Shown: positions 15,144 through 23,171, numbered from the stretch's first letter. The stretch: 56,701 nucleotides of DNA from VRUE01 sp963702705 (GCA_963702705.1 CAVPDR010000003.1:1-56701), one strand, 5' to 3'. The notes: a model not told the origin generated them from the letters alone. A program made the numbers and translations.

Positions 15144-15827
15144 ATGCCGGACGGTCTAGCTACTCCCCCCGGCGCTCTCAGCAGTTCGATCCGCAATCGC
15201 ACCCACGAATCGAACATACGTATTGTAATCAAGGAATTGACCAAGGCGGGTCCACAGTTCGCAATTGGCCTTGCCCTGGCCGCGGTCGCGGTCCTGATTG
15301 GCAGCGGTTGCGGTGCCAGCTCCGGCGGCGACTACGGCGGTCAGCACCCCGACTACGCGAAGGCACTCGCCGGGTCTCCGGCACCGCTCGCGGCTCTGCA
15401 CAAGCAGGCCAACCAGCTGCTCACCGGCGGGTCGGACGCGTTCGACAGGCGGATCGCCAGCCTGCACGGCTATCCGGTGGTCGTCAACGTCTGGGCTTCC
15501 TGGTGCGGGCCCTGCCGCTTCGAGTTCCCCCTCCTGCAACAGGCCTCGGCCGCCTACGGCAAGCGCATCGCCTTCCTCGGTGTCAACAGCCAGGACTCCG
15601 ACGCCGGCGCGGAAACGTTCCTCGAAGAGGCACCGGTCCCCTACCCGAGCTACGTCGACGAAGGGATCGTCGCGGCGCTCGGCGCCGGTCCCGGCCTTCC
15701 CGTCACCGCCTTCTACGACCGCCGCGGCGAACTCTGCTTCCTCAACAAGGGCGTCTACAGCAAGCAGGCCGAGCTGGCGGCCGACATCCAGCGCTTCGCC
15801 CTGCGCGAAGAATGCGAAGGCGGATAA
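15144..15827 (+). CDS. TlpA/ResA-like thioredoxin-fold lipoprotein
   Basis: A secreted thiol-disulfide oxidoreductase. A hydrophobic signal (FAIGLALAAVAVLIG) ends in the lipobox IGSGC, so it is probably anchored in the outer leaflet of the membrane. The thioredoxin fold shows VVVNVWASWCGPCRFEFPLL with the CxxC active site, LGVNSQDSDAGAETFL, and the cis-proline segment PGLPVTAFYDRRG. Proteins of this kind reduce apocytochrome c heme-binding cysteines, in keeping with the ccm genes 8 kb away. The ATG at 15144 gives an unusually long leader of about 37 residues before the signal; a TTG at 15237 would give a normal one, so the start is uncertain. Confidence 0.87.
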   Translation: MPDGLATPPGALSSSIRNRTHESNIRIVIKELTKAGPQFAIGLALAAVAVLIGSGCGASSGGDYGGQHPDYAKALAGSPAPLAALHKQANQLLTGGSDAFDRRIASLHGYPVVVNVWASWCGPCRFEFPLLQQASAAYGKRIAFLGVNSQDSDAGAETFLEEAPVPYPSYVDEGIVAALGAGPGLPVTAFYDRRGELCFLNKGVYSKQAELAADIQRFALREECEGG

Positions 15828-15834
15828 TCGACCG

Positions 15835-16308
15835 ATGGACGCAGCCGTCGTCGTCGCCCTGATTGGAATCGCCCTGCTGGTCGGCGAGCTTCTGCTTTCC
15901 ACCGGCGGCGTCCTCGCCGCACTGGGCGCGTTTGGGCTAATCGCCGGCGGCGTCCTCGCCCTGGACTCCAACAGCAGCGCGGCCGACTACGTCGGGCCGG
16001 CCCTGATCGCGCTCGGCGTGCTCTCCCTCGTCGCCTTCTACTTCATCACCCGCAAGGTGATCGAGGCCCACGAGGTGCCGGTGAAGACGGGTTCCGAGGA
16101 GCTGGTCGGCGCGATCGCCGAGGCGCGCGGCGCGCTCGACCCGGAAGGACAGGTGTGGATCGAGGGGGCACTCTGGAACGCCCGCGTCGCCGGCGGCGCC
16201 GGCCGGATCGAGCTTGGGGATAGAGTCAGGGTCGAGGCGGTCGAGGGATTGACCCTCGTGGTGCGCACCGAGCCGCCTACCGGCCAAGCCGAGCAAGGAG
16301 CAAGCTGA
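15835..16308 (+). CDS. NfeD-family membrane protein
   Basis: A 157-aa protein with two or three hydrophobic helices (VVVALIGIALLVGELLLSTGGVLAALGAFGLIAGGVLAL and YVGPALIALGVLSLVAFYFI) and a C-terminal OB-fold region (LVGAIAEARGALDPEGQVWIEGALWNARV...GDRVRVEAVEGLTLVV). The last pattern, with 'G..G.V...G..W.A', is the NfeD signature. The TGA overlaps the ATG of the SPFH gene (TGATG), the standard NfeD-stomatin pair, which forms large membrane microdomain complexes. Confidence 0.92.
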   Translation: MDAAVVVALIGIALLVGELLLSTGGVLAALGAFGLIAGGVLALDSNSSAADYVGPALIALGVLSLVAFYFITRKVIEAHEVPVKTGSEELVGAIAEARGALDPEGQVWIEGALWNARVAGGAGRIELGDRVRVEAVEGLTLVVRTEPPTGQAEQGAS

Positions 16309-17165
16309 TGGCAGTCGTTGGAGGAGTGCTGATCGTGGTGGCGATCTTCGCGTTGATCGCGATCGGCTCCTCGGTGAAGGTTCTGCGCGAGTACGAGCGC
16401 GGTGTGATCTTCCGGCTCGGTCGCCTGATCGCGACCAAGGGGCCGGGCCTGATCCTTCTGATCCCGATGATCGATCGCATGGTCCGGGTCGACCTGCGCA
16501 CGGTGACGCTCAACATCCCGCCGCAGGAGGTGATCACCCGCGACAACGTCCCGGCCAGCGTCAACGCCGTCGCCTACTTCCGCGTGGTCGACTCCAACCG
16601 GGCGATCACCGAGGTCGAAAACTTCCTCGTCGCCACCTCGCAGATCTCCCAGACGGCCCTGCGCTCGGTGCTCGGCAAGGCCGAATTCGACCAGCTGCTC
16701 TCCGAGCGCGAGCGGCTCAACGAAGAGCTGCAGAAGATCATCGACGAGTCGACCGAGCCCTGGGGCGTGAAGGTGACCGCGGTCGAGATCAAGGACGTCG
16801 AAATCCCCGAACAGATGCAGCGGGCGATCGCCCGCCAGGCCGAGGCCGAGCGCGAGCGACGGGCCAAGATCATCAACTCCGAGGGCGAGTACCAGGCGGC
16901 GCAGAAGCTCACCGACGCGGCCGACATCATCAGCACCAACCCGGCCTCGCTGCAGCTGCGCTACCTGCAGACGCTGCTGGAAATCGGCAGCAACCAGAAC
17001 ACCACCGTGGTCTTCCCCTTGCCGATGGACATGATCGAACCCTTCCTCGGCGGCGAGCAGGGCAGGAAAAGGCCGAAGCCGGACGGGCCGGCAAAGCCAC
17101 CACCCCCTCCGCCGCCGGTCCCGCCGCTGCCCGACGTCGACGACCTCCCCCCCTCGCGCTCCTGA
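16308..17165 (+). CDS. SPFH/band 7 (stomatin-slipin) membrane protein
   Basis: A 285-aa protein with one N-terminal membrane helix (VVGGVLIVVAIFALIAIG), then the band 7 domain: VLREYERGVIFRLGRLIATKGPGLILLIPMIDRMVRVDLR, and EIKDVEIPEQMQRAIARQAEAERERRAKIINSEGE followed by a helical stretch. It oligomerises on the membrane, and the partner NfeD gene lies directly upstream with overlapping codons. The C terminus is an unusual proline run (KPPPPPPPVPPLPDVDDLPP) that could recruit a binding partner. Confidence 0.93.
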   Translation: MAVVGGVLIVVAIFALIAIGSSVKVLREYERGVIFRLGRLIATKGPGLILLIPMIDRMVRVDLRTVTLNIPPQEVITRDNVPASVNAVAYFRVVDSNRAITEVENFLVATSQISQTALRSVLGKAEFDQLLSERERLNEELQKIIDESTEPWGVKVTAVEIKDVEIPEQMQRAIARQAEAERERRAKIINSEGEYQAAQKLTDAADIISTNPASLQLRYLQTLLEIGSNQNTTVVFPLPMDMIEPFLGGEQGRKRPKPDGPAKPPPPPPPVPPLPDVDDLPPSRS

Positions 17166-17200
17166 GCTCCCCCGAGCTGCGCATCGATCAACTCTCAGGC

Positions 17201-18211
17201 TTGCCGACTATCCTGGCGCCGGGCCGCGCCGAGCGGCCCGAGGGATTCAAGACCGCGGCAAGCGAGCCGAAGGGGCCGGACAACTGCCCCTTCTGCGAGG
17301 AGCGCGAGGACCGCACGCCGCCCGAGGTCTACGCGACGCGCCCCGGCGGCGGGACGGCTGACGGCCCGGGCTGGACGACGCGAGTCGTACCCAACCTCTA
17401 CCCGGCCCTGGGTGGCGGGGACGACGGCGGGGAGGTCGCGGCGCGCTCCGGCGAGGCCGGCGCCTTCGCCAGCGCCGGAGATCCGCTGCTCGAGTCGCGC
17501 CGCTCGGGCGAGCCCGACCTCTTCGCCTCGCGCCCGGCAGCGGGGACACACGAGGTGCTGATCAACGCACCCGAGCACGTCACCGCGATGAGCGACCTGA
17601 GCGAGGCGCAGTTCGCAGCGGCGGTCGCCACCTGGCGCGAGCGTATGCGCGCCCATGCCGATGCCGCCTACGTACAGCTAATCGTCAACGAGGGCGGTGG
17701 CGCCGGCGCCTCGCTCGAGCACAGCCACGCCCAGCTCTACGCGCTCGACTTCGTGCCCGCGGCGGTGGCGCGCGAGCGCGAGCGGGTCGGCGCCTATGCC
17801 GAACGCACCGCCGGCGGCAGCCTGCTCAGCGATGTCCTGGTCGAGGAGGTGCGGCGACGCGAGCGCCTGGTCGCGATCGACGAGGAGGCGGCGCTGATCT
17901 GCCCCTGGGCCTCGCGCTCGCCCTTCGAGCTGCGCGTCGTCCCGCGCACTGCCGCCGCAGGCTTCGCCGAGGACGGCGCCGGCGCGGCGATGATCCACAC
18001 CGCCCTGCGCCTGCTCGCCGAGCGCTTCGGCGGGGCGCCCGAGCTCAACCTCTGGGTCCGCAGCGCACCGCGCGGCACCGAGCACTTCCACTGGCACGTC
18101 GACATCGCGCCGCGGCTCTCGATCAAGGCCTCGTTCGAGTTCGCCACCGGCGTCGACATCAACACCTACCCGCCGGAGCGGGCGGCAGCCGATTTGAGAG
18201 AGTGCATCTGA
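17201..18211 (+). CDS. Galactose-1-phosphate uridylyltransferase-like enzyme
   Basis: A HIT-superfamily nucleotidyltransferase of at least 336 aa. It has the zinc cysteines NCPFCEE near the N terminus, RVVPNLYPAL, the histidine motif LEHSHAQLYAL (HxHxQ, nucleophilic His) and the second half RGTEHFHWHVDIAPRL. GalT moves UMP from UDP-glucose to galactose-1-phosphate; actinobacterial relatives may act on other sugar phosphates. The first standard start is TTG at 17201, but the same frame upstream encodes SSPELRIDQLSG, which matches the conserved GalT N terminus 'ELR.D.LTG'. Translation may therefore begin near 17162 at a CTG. The next gene overlaps the stop. Confidence 0.82.
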   Translation: MPTILAPGRAERPEGFKTAASEPKGPDNCPFCEEREDRTPPEVYATRPGGGTADGPGWTTRVVPNLYPALGGGDDGGEVAARSGEAGAFASAGDPLLESRRSGEPDLFASRPAAGTHEVLINAPEHVTAMSDLSEAQFAAAVATWRERMRAHADAAYVQLIVNEGGGAGASLEHSHAQLYALDFVPAAVARERERVGAYAERTAGGSLLSDVLVEEVRRRERLVAIDEEAALICPWASRSPFELRVVPRTAAAGFAEDGAGAAMIHTALRLLAERFGGAPELNLWVRSAPRGTEHFHWHVDIAPRLSIKASFEFATGVDINTYPPERAAADLRECI

Positions 18212-18837
18212 TGCCACCGAACCCGCGCCCTATCCCCCGCTTCATCGCCGACTCGACCCAGGAGGGGATCCCGCACGGACGCTTCGCGGAGCGTCTCGGC
18301 GAGGCCTTCCGCACGGCCTGCGCCGAGATCGAGGACCTGCCCGCTGGGGTCGAGGCGCCGGAAGAGCTCGACTGGTTCCCCGAGCGCGCCTGGGGCGGAC
18401 GGGTCTGGGTCCCCTGCTCGGCGCGGGCGGACGGCCCCGAGGGGACACTGGAGCTCTTCGGCCACGTCTCCTACGTCCAGCCCGCAAGCGGCGAGCCGTC
18501 GGACCTGATCGCCGTCGTCGATTTCACCGACGTCCTCGCCGAGGACAACCCGGGCTGGAAGATCGACCTCAACGACGAGGTGATCGGGCGCTGGCGAGGG
18601 GAGAACGGGCGGGCGGGCGCGGTCACGCTGGTTTGGGGCCGTCCCCTGGTCCAGGGCGCCGTGGCTGCCACCGCCGAGCTCGACCTCGAGGCCGTCGACC
18701 AGGAGCTCGTCTCCAACGGCCGCTTCACCCTGATCGCACTCGACGCGCTCGAGGGCTACGGCGACTCGATCCTGGTGGAGATCAAGCTCTGGAATCGGCG
18801 CGCCCAGGAGCTCGCTTCCGAGAGTCTCTACTCCTAG
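18211..18837 (+). CDS. Conserved hypothetical protein
   Basis: A 208-aa soluble protein starting MPPNPRPIPRFIADSTQEG; its ATG shares a base with the TGA of the GalT-like gene, so the two are coupled. No known domain is recognised. Visible features are an acidic composition, several Trp-rich patches (LDWFPERAWGGRVWVPC) and alternating hydrophobic strands (DLIAVVDFTDVLAEDNPGWKIDLNDEVIGRWRGE). It could assist or act after the GalT-like enzyme, but that is inference from the overlap only. Confidence 0.75.
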   Translation: MPPNPRPIPRFIADSTQEGIPHGRFAERLGEAFRTACAEIEDLPAGVEAPEELDWFPERAWGGRVWVPCSARADGPEGTLELFGHVSYVQPASGEPSDLIAVVDFTDVLAEDNPGWKIDLNDEVIGRWRGENGRAGAVTLVWGRPLVQGAVAATAELDLEAVDQELVSNGRFTLIALDALEGYGDSILVEIKLWNRRAQELASESLYS

Positions 18838-18841
18838 CGGC

Positions 18842-19630
18842 TCAGCCGCTGCTCACCCTGCAGCTGCGGGTCAGGGTGCTGGAGAGCGTACGGCCGTCGA
18901 CGAAGGTCATCGAGGCGCGAGCGAAGGGGAAGGTCGCACTGGGAAAGCCGGCCGGAGCAGCGCAGGCAGCGCTGAGATAGCTGCGCTCCCGGCCGTCGGC
19001 CTCGAAGCGGCGGAAGAGACGCAGGGCGATGCCGGTGACGTAGCCGTAGTGGTTGACCGAGTCGGGCAGATGGCCGCTGAGCACGGTGCCGAAGGTGCCG
19101 TCGGTGTGGCGGATGCGGAAGACAACGATGCGACTGGTCGACGCCGGCTCGCGCCCATAGATATGGGCGAGGATCGCGCTGTGTCCGCCGTAGACGGCGT
19201 TGAAGGCGAGGATGCGGCCTTCCGAGGGGAACGTGTTCTGTTCGGGAAAGGCGGTCATGGCGCCGTAGGTACCCGTACCGACCAGGGCGTCGCCACATGC
19301 CGCCAACGCCTGCTCGGAGCTGACTGCGACCAGCTGCCCGTAGCGGCATCTCGGCAGGCCGTCGGGATCGAGCTGGCCGCCGCGGTTGAGTTCGATCTTG
19401 ATCTGGCGCAGGGCGGGTGGCCGTCTGCCGGATAGCGTCTTGACCGTGCCGGCGACGCTGACCGCGATCGGCGCCAGCTTCGTGCGTGGCAGGGCGTTGG
19501 GGGCGATCCCTCCTTTGAAGTTGACGAAGAGGTCCCCACGCTCGATCAGCTCGGCCTGGGCGAGCGGCACGACGAGCGCCAGCAGCGCGGCCGCAGCCAG
19601 CACCACCGCCGTCTTCTTGCCGCGCCCCAT
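18842..19630 (-). CDS. Secreted protein, paralogue of the one at 31880-32662
   Basis: A 262-aa protein with a signal peptide (VVLAAAALLALVVPLAQA) and no recognised domain. It shares a pattern with the 31880-32662 protein: LPR.KLAPIAV.VAG, GLPRCR, ALAACGDALVGTG, GRILAFN, LSGHLPDSVNHYGY, YLSAACAAP, FPFA.A...F and a final cysteine. Four conserved cysteines suggest disulfides outside the cell. Unlike its paralogue, it is not next to a large propeller gene. Function unknown. Confidence 0.8.
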   Translation of the reverse strand: MGRGKKTAVVLAAAALLALVVPLAQAELIERGDLFVNFKGGIAPNALPRTKLAPIAVSVAGTVKTLSGRRPPALRQIKIELNRGGQLDPDGLPRCRYGQLVAVSSEQALAACGDALVGTGTYGAMTAFPEQNTFPSEGRILAFNAVYGGHSAILAHIYGREPASTSRIVVFRIRHTDGTFGTVLSGHLPDSVNHYGYVTGIALRLFRRFEADGRERSYLSAACAAPAGFPSATFPFARASMTFVDGRTLSSTLTRSCRVSSG

Positions 19631-19642
19631 CCCCGACTGAGG

Positions 19643-20116
19643 TTAGCGACGGAGCTCGGCCACTCGCCTCGCCTCATCGATCCCCAGGTATGGAGTGAGA
19701 ACGAACTGGATCGCCTCGGGAGCGAGCGCGGGCAACTCGTCGTGCCTGCCGAGGTCGACCCGCTGGGCGACCAGCATCGCGATGCCGCCGGCGAGAGCGC
19801 GCTCCGTTTCTGCCGGCAGGCGATCGGCGCCGGGGCACTCCTCGCGACCGGGCCGAAGCAGGTCGCAGAGGTAGGAGATCAGGCTCTCGTAGTACGAGAA
19901 GCCCGCCTTCCCTTCGGCGAGAGCGTCGCTGGTCAATGCCCGCACGGCGCCGGGATCGCCAGCCGCAAACTCAAGGCCAGCGTCGATCCCAGCGGCAACC
20001 CCCGACGGCCAGTCCGACTGGCCGGCACAGGCCGTCTCGAGCCGAATCCGAAGCCGCGCAAACGCCGCCTCGAAAGCGTCTGAAAACCCGTCTTGGCGCC
20101 GCGCCGCTTCGTCCAT
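19643..20116 (-). CDS. TetR C-terminal-like protein lacking a DNA-binding domain
   Basis: A 157-aa, mostly helical protein starting MDEAARRQDGFSDAFEAAF. The run GIDAGLEFAAGDPGAVRALTSDALAEGKAGFSYYESLISYLCDLLRPGRE resembles the ligand-binding/dimer half of TetR regulators ('L.FA...P..A.L......G...Y....' pattern). The usual N-terminal helix-turn-helix is missing, and none is visible upstream in any minus-strand frame as far as 20287. It may be a truncated regulator or a stand-alone ligand-binding module. It ends just beside the accessory island. Confidence 0.65.
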   Translation of the reverse strand: MDEAARRQDGFSDAFEAAFARLRIRLETACAGQSDWPSGVAAGIDAGLEFAAGDPGAVRALTSDALAEGKAGFSYYESLISYLCDLLRPGREECPGADRLPAETERALAGGIAMLVAQRVDLGRHDELPALAPEAIQFVLTPYLGIDEARRVAELRR

Positions 20117-20242
20117 GCCTGCCTGGGAGATGGGTTGGTGCCGCCCCCTCCCGTAGCCAGGGACCGGACCGGTCCCGACAATTATAAACGTGACTGTCTG
20201 CGATTGGAGAGCGGGACCCGAAGCTGCGTGTTCGGCCGCTGG

Positions 20243-20273
20243 TTTGGGCAGCGAAAGTCGCCCGCTACCCAAA
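20243..20273. repeat. TTTGGGCAGC inverted repeat, copy a
   Basis: TTTGGGCAGCG pairs with CGCTACCCAAA (one mismatch). Similar hairpins recur at 21120 and 22088, each within the accessory island. Copies a and b lie upstream of toxin-antitoxin-like cassettes and are followed by a shared GCTCCGCTACC leader. Here no tRNA fragment precedes it. Confidence 0.7.
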
Positions 20274-20297
20274 CAGGAGGGAGCCATTCCGCTCCGC

Positions 20298-20303
20298 TAC
20301 CGT
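20298..20303 (+). promoter_or_regulatory. Candidate -10 box of the 20311 cassette
   Basis: TACCGT is 7 nt before the GTG at 20311, inside the stretch GCTCCGCTACCGTTGTC that is nearly repeated before the MNT gene (21169-21186). This indicates a shared leaderless promoter type. Confidence 0.5.
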
Positions 20304-20310
20304 TGTCTTC

Positions 20311-20487
20311 GTGGCATCGACCCAACAGTCAGCTGATACACCGCAGGATTCCGCGGCGGCGGCCGAGGCGGTTCGCGTCCGGCGTCTGCGCGATGACGCT
20401 CGGCGTCCAATGAGCATCAACCTAGCCGAGGGAATTGCGCTGAGCCACAAGCTGATGCAATTCGTGGGCACAGCTCGCCCGCAGTGA
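20311..20487 (+). CDS. Small protein preceding a nucleotidyltransferase (antitoxin-like)
   Basis: A 58-aa protein starting at GTG: VASTQQSADTPQDSAAAAEA, then VRVRRLRDDARRPMSINLAE and GIALSHKLMQFVGTARPQ. The C-terminal amphipathic helix with 'MS.NLAEG..LS..L..F...AR' resembles short partners found before AbiEii-like nucleotidyltransferases. Its TGA overlaps the GTG of the next gene by four bases, so the two are co-translated. This makes it a likely first gene of a two-gene toxin-antitoxin-type cassette. Function is inferred from layout only. Confidence 0.6.
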   Translation: MASTQQSADTPQDSAAAAEAVRVRRLRDDARRPMSINLAEGIALSHKLMQFVGTARPQ

Positions 20488-20960
20488 TTGAAGCGGCCTT
20501 CGACCAGCTCCTTCGCCGGCTCTCGGAGGCAGGCGTCGAGTTCGTCCTGATCGGTGGGCTGGCCGTCAACGCCTGGGGGGTGGTCCGGGGAACGAAGGAT
20601 GTGGACGTCGTCGTTGCCCCAGATATCGAGAACCTCAAGCGGGTTGCGGCGGTAGCGGCGGCAGTCAACGGCCATGTGCAAACCGGTGAATCCTTCCTCA
20701 GTAGTCAACCTTCGATCGCTGGCCAGCTCGCGAGCGGCGAGCAGGTTGCGATTGAAACCGAACTTGGTCGCCTGGACGTCGTCCAAGGACTGGACGGAGT
20801 CCCTGCTTTCGAAGAGTTGCGTGCTCGCGCCACGGAGACCGAGGTTCTAGGAGTCAGAGTCGCGGTCTGCTCAGTTGAAGACCTGAAGGCCATGAAGCGA
20901 GCCGCCGGAAGAACCCGCGATCTCGCAGACCTAGAGGACCTCGATGCCACAGGCAGTTAG
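20484..20960 (+). CDS. Nucleotidyltransferase-fold protein (AbiEii/DUF6036-like)
   Basis: A 158-aa protein starting at GTG. The segment FVLIGGLAVNAWGVVRGTKDVDVVVAPDIENL has the Gly-Gly and the D.D pair of the polymerase-beta nucleotidyltransferase fold ('GG.A....G..R.T.D.D'). TELGRLDVVQGLDGVPAFEEL and the C-terminal VEDLKAMKRAAGRTRDLADLEDL (the 'DL..MK...GR..D..DL' tail) are typical of the AbiEii-like group. Such proteins act as toxins that nucleotidylate tRNA. It forms a cassette with the small upstream ORF and is followed 22 bp later by a tRNA-Arg fragment. Confidence 0.82.
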   Translation: MIEAAFDQLLRRLSEAGVEFVLIGGLAVNAWGVVRGTKDVDVVVAPDIENLKRVAAVAAAVNGHVQTGESFLSSQPSIAGQLASGEQVAIETELGRLDVVQGLDGVPAFEELRARATETEVLGVRVAVCSVEDLKAMKRAAGRTRDLADLEDLDATGS

Positions 20961-20981
20961 CTCTACGATTCGAATATCCAA

Positions 20982-21021
<40 letters not shown>

Positions 21022-21119
21022 CGAGTCGGAGGAGTGCGCGTTCTCGGCTCTGCGCAGGGGTCTGCGCGGTGCTTCGCGCAGCGAGCGATTCCAGTCGATT
21101 GCTGTGGTTCTATTCCGGT

Positions 21120-21148
21120 TTGGGCAGCGAGAACGCTCTGCTGCCCAA
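21120..21148. repeat. TTTGGGCAGC inverted repeat, copy b
   Basis: TTGGGCAG (21120-21127) pairs with CTGCCCAA (21141-21148), and GA/TC pairs inside. It starts 98 nt after tRNA fragment 1, close to the 96 nt between fragment 2 and copy c, so fragment plus hairpin form a repeated element end. Confidence 0.75.
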
Positions 21149-21177
21149 TGGATTGCATTGTCGGCGCTTTGCTCCGC

Positions 21178-21183
21178 TACCTT
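21178..21183 (+). promoter_or_regulatory. Candidate -10 box for the MNT gene
   Basis: TACCTT lies 7 nt (GTCGGCC) before the ATG at 21191; the preceding bases GCTCCGCTACC match the leader of the 20311 cassette. Confidence 0.5.
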
Positions 21184-21190
21184 GTCGGCC

Positions 21191-21508
21191 ATGGTTTCTC
21201 GCAACCTGATCGACCAAGCAGGGAAGCTGCTGGCGGAGACTGCCGGCGCGGAGTCGAAGGTGATTCTCTTCGGCTCCCACGCGCGGGGAGAAGCTAGAGC
21301 AGACAGCGACGTCGACTTCCTCGTCATCGAGCCTGTCGTGGAAGACCGCCTCAAGGAGTGGGAGCGACTGCGGCGCACTCTCAGAGACTTCCCAGCGCCG
21401 GTAGACATCGTCGTCCTAGACGAGAGGCGCGCCTCTCTGCGCGCAAAGGTTCCAGGGACGATGGTTCACCACGCGCTGCGCGACGGTCGCGTCCTTGCCC
21501 ACTCCTGA
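21191..21508 (+). CDS. MNT-type minimal nucleotidyltransferase antitoxin
   Basis: A 105-aa protein: MVSRNLIDQAGKLLAETAGA then VILFGSHARGEARADSDVDFLVIE. The GSHARG...DSDVD motif is the GSX10DXD catalytic signature of minimal nucleotidyltransferases, and DIVVLDE supplies the third acidic position. In MNT-HEPN systems this protein AMPylates and silences the HEPN ribonuclease. Its TGA overlaps the start of the HEPN gene. The frame is open upstream to 21104, but the ATG at 21191 begins at the conserved region. It lies between two tRNA fragments. Confidence 0.9.
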   Translation: MVSRNLIDQAGKLLAETAGAESKVILFGSHARGEARADSDVDFLVIEPVVEDRLKEWERLRRTLRDFPAPVDIVVLDERRASLRAKVPGTMVHHALRDGRVLAHS

Positions 21509-21902
21509 GCAGATCGACGTCGCCGAGTCCTTCGCCCGGCTCGCCGAAATCGACCTGGCGACTGCTGAAAAGCTCGCTCCTGATCCAGAGATGGACGACC
21601 GCCCGGTGGGCTTTCACACACAGCAGGCTGTCGAGAAGGCGGTAAAGGTCGTGCTGATATTGGAGAGCATCGAGTTTCCGAAGACACACGACCTCGAATA
21701 TCTCATCGTCCTGGCCGAGAAGCATTCGGTCGCCATGGAGCCGGAGGTCAAGTCAGCGTCATGGCTCACCCCCTGGGCGGCCGAATTCCGATACGACGAC
21801 GCGCCGATCGAGGCATTGGATCGAAAACGAGCGATCGCTGTTGCCAACGCCGCAGTCACTTGGTGCCAGGAGCTACTGGCAGATCTCACGGACACCCCGT
21901 AG
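21495..21902 (+). CDS. HEPN-domain toxin
   Basis: A 135-aa helical protein with TTG start at 21495, overlapping the MNT gene by 14 bases. The core DRPVGFHTQQAVEKAVKVVLIL is the HEPN signature, with RPVGFH giving the R-x4-H type ribonuclease motif; TWCQELLADL forms the last helix. HEPN toxins cleave RNA and are neutralised by the adjacent nucleotidyltransferase. The pair fills the whole space between tRNA fragments 1 and 2 and has no integrase of its own. Confidence 0.88.
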   Translation: MPTPEQIDVAESFARLAEIDLATAEKLAPDPEMDDRPVGFHTQQAVEKAVKVVLILESIEFPKTHDLEYLIVLAEKHSVAMEPEVKSASWLTPWAAEFRYDDAPIEALDRKRAIAVANAAVTWCQELLADLTDTP

Positions 21903-21951
21903 CCAAATCAGACACTCCAGATGAGAAGCGGAGTGAGACAATCCTTTGCCC

Positions 21952-21991
21952 GCCCCGATAGCTCAGCTGGATAGAGCGACTCTCTCCTAAG
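21952..21991 (+). other. tRNA-Arg(CCU) 5' fragment 2 (attachment-site scar)
   Basis: 39 of 40 bases equal the first 40 of the tRNA at 28353 (C to T in the anticodon stem). The following bases GCGAGCCCGGAGAGTGCACG resemble those after fragment 1 (GCGAGTCGGAGGAGTGCGCG), so the two element ends are related. Confidence 0.85.
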
Positions 21992-22087
21992 CGAGCCCGG
22001 AGAGTGCACGCTTTCGGCACTCCAACGCGGGATACGCCGAACCTCAACCGGGCAAGGAACGACTCGATTACGCACGATTGATGGGTA

Positions 22088-22118
22088 TTTGGGCAGCAGA
22101 AAGCTCTCGCTGCCCAAA
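22088..22118. repeat. TTTGGGCAGC inverted repeat, copy c
   Basis: TTTGGGCAGC (22088-22097) pairs perfectly with GCTGCCCAAA (22109-22118), extended by AGA/TCT. It starts 96 nt after tRNA fragment 2 and just beyond the stop of the minus-strand gene 22128-23159, so here it could also end that transcript. Confidence 0.75.
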
Positions 22119-22127
22119 CCCGAAGTC

Positions 22128-23159
22128 CTAAGCCACCGCGCGGACCTTGTTGTGCTCTTTCCCTTCAAACCGACTAGCAGCTCTTTCCACCGTCCCCTGA
22201 CGCTCTTCGAGACGGGCTGAGAAGCTAACGCCGGTCTGATTGCCTGTCGAACGAAGGGATCGAGATTGGATTCGAGCCTGGGTCGTGGCGTTGGTAATTC
22301 GGACTCGATCGACGCCGAGCAGTGCGAAGAGATCAAGGCAGCGCTGTTCGGTTGTGGCCCCGTTGACCAAGTAGGTCAACTTCTCATCAGTCAGCCGATC
22401 GAAGAGCTCGAGCCCTTCCATCTGCTCCCGCCAATCGTCCGCTCGTCTATAGGTCGAGAGGTCAATTGCGACCGCCTCGATCAAAGGATTTTCCCGTATC
22501 CAAAGGCCGAACCGAATCGCGTCCTTTGACGTGATCCAGGCGACTCTCGGGACGGCGCGTATTCCATGCTTCTGGAGGGCTACAAAGTAGTGCAATGAGC
22601 GCTTGCTGTTAATCATGAACTCAGTGGCAGGCCTAGGTGTATAGGTCGAAAACGATGGGCTGATAACGGCCGCATAACCAGCACCAGCTATCTGCTCGAT
22701 GAGACCAAGGCCGCGCGTCCAAATCTGCTCAAGCATCTTGTCGCGATCAAACATCAACAGATACAGACGAACGCTGGGCGCAAGGCCAAGGCGCTCGCGC
22801 ATCTCTGCGGCGCTCAGAACCCCGTGCTCTCTGACAACATCACTGGCACGAAGCATGTACGCGTCGCCGCGTAGGTATCCCTTCAGCGCACGGCGATTTC
22901 GTGCCTGGGGCGTGTAGGCCTGCAGATCAAGGCTCACCCGATCCAGCGCTCTTACCGTGTCGAACTCCGGTCCGCCTAGTTCTTCGAGCTCGCGAGTCGT
23001 TTCCGACTTCGAAGGATGGGAGACCTCGCCCCCTCCAGGATTGTCCGCAGGCCAGATCTCGGGGCAAGCGTACTTCGTGTCGGCAGCACCACAGGTCTCG
23101 TAAAACGGACACTCAGCGCAAAGCGAGCTGAGTCTAAAGAGGCTTGGATGTCCGTCCAT
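22128..23159 (-). CDS. Protein of unknown function, DUF4417-like, with N-terminal cysteine cluster
   Basis: A 343-aa protein. The N terminus has CAECPFYETCGAADTKYACPE (C-x2-C-x5-C-x8-C), which probably binds zinc or an iron-sulfur cluster. The middle, VISPSFSTYTPRPATEFMIN, ALQKHGIRAVPRVAWITSKD and EAVAIDLSTYRRADDW, has the barrel-like 'VISPsFS.Y...P' and 'G...P.VAW' pattern of DUF4417 proteins from phages and plasmids. It forms a two-gene minus-strand unit with the gene 12 bp upstream. It is inside the integrase-bearing element, and its base composition is clearly less GC-rich than the flanks. Role unknown. Confidence 0.65.
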   Translation of the reverse strand: MDGHPSLFRLSSLCAECPFYETCGAADTKYACPEIWPADNPGGGEVSHPSKSETTRELEELGGPEFDTVRALDRVSLDLQAYTPQARNRRALKGYLRGDAYMLRASDVVREHGVLSAAEMRERLGLAPSVRLYLLMFDRDKMLEQIWTRGLGLIEQIAGAGYAAVISPSFSTYTPRPATEFMINSKRSLHYFVALQKHGIRAVPRVAWITSKDAIRFGLWIRENPLIEAVAIDLSTYRRADDWREQMEGLELFDRLTDEKLTYLVNGATTEQRCLDLFALLGVDRVRITNATTQARIQSRSLRSTGNQTGVSFSARLEERQGTVERAASRFEGKEHNKVRAVA

Positions 23160-23171
23160 TTGAGCCCACCA

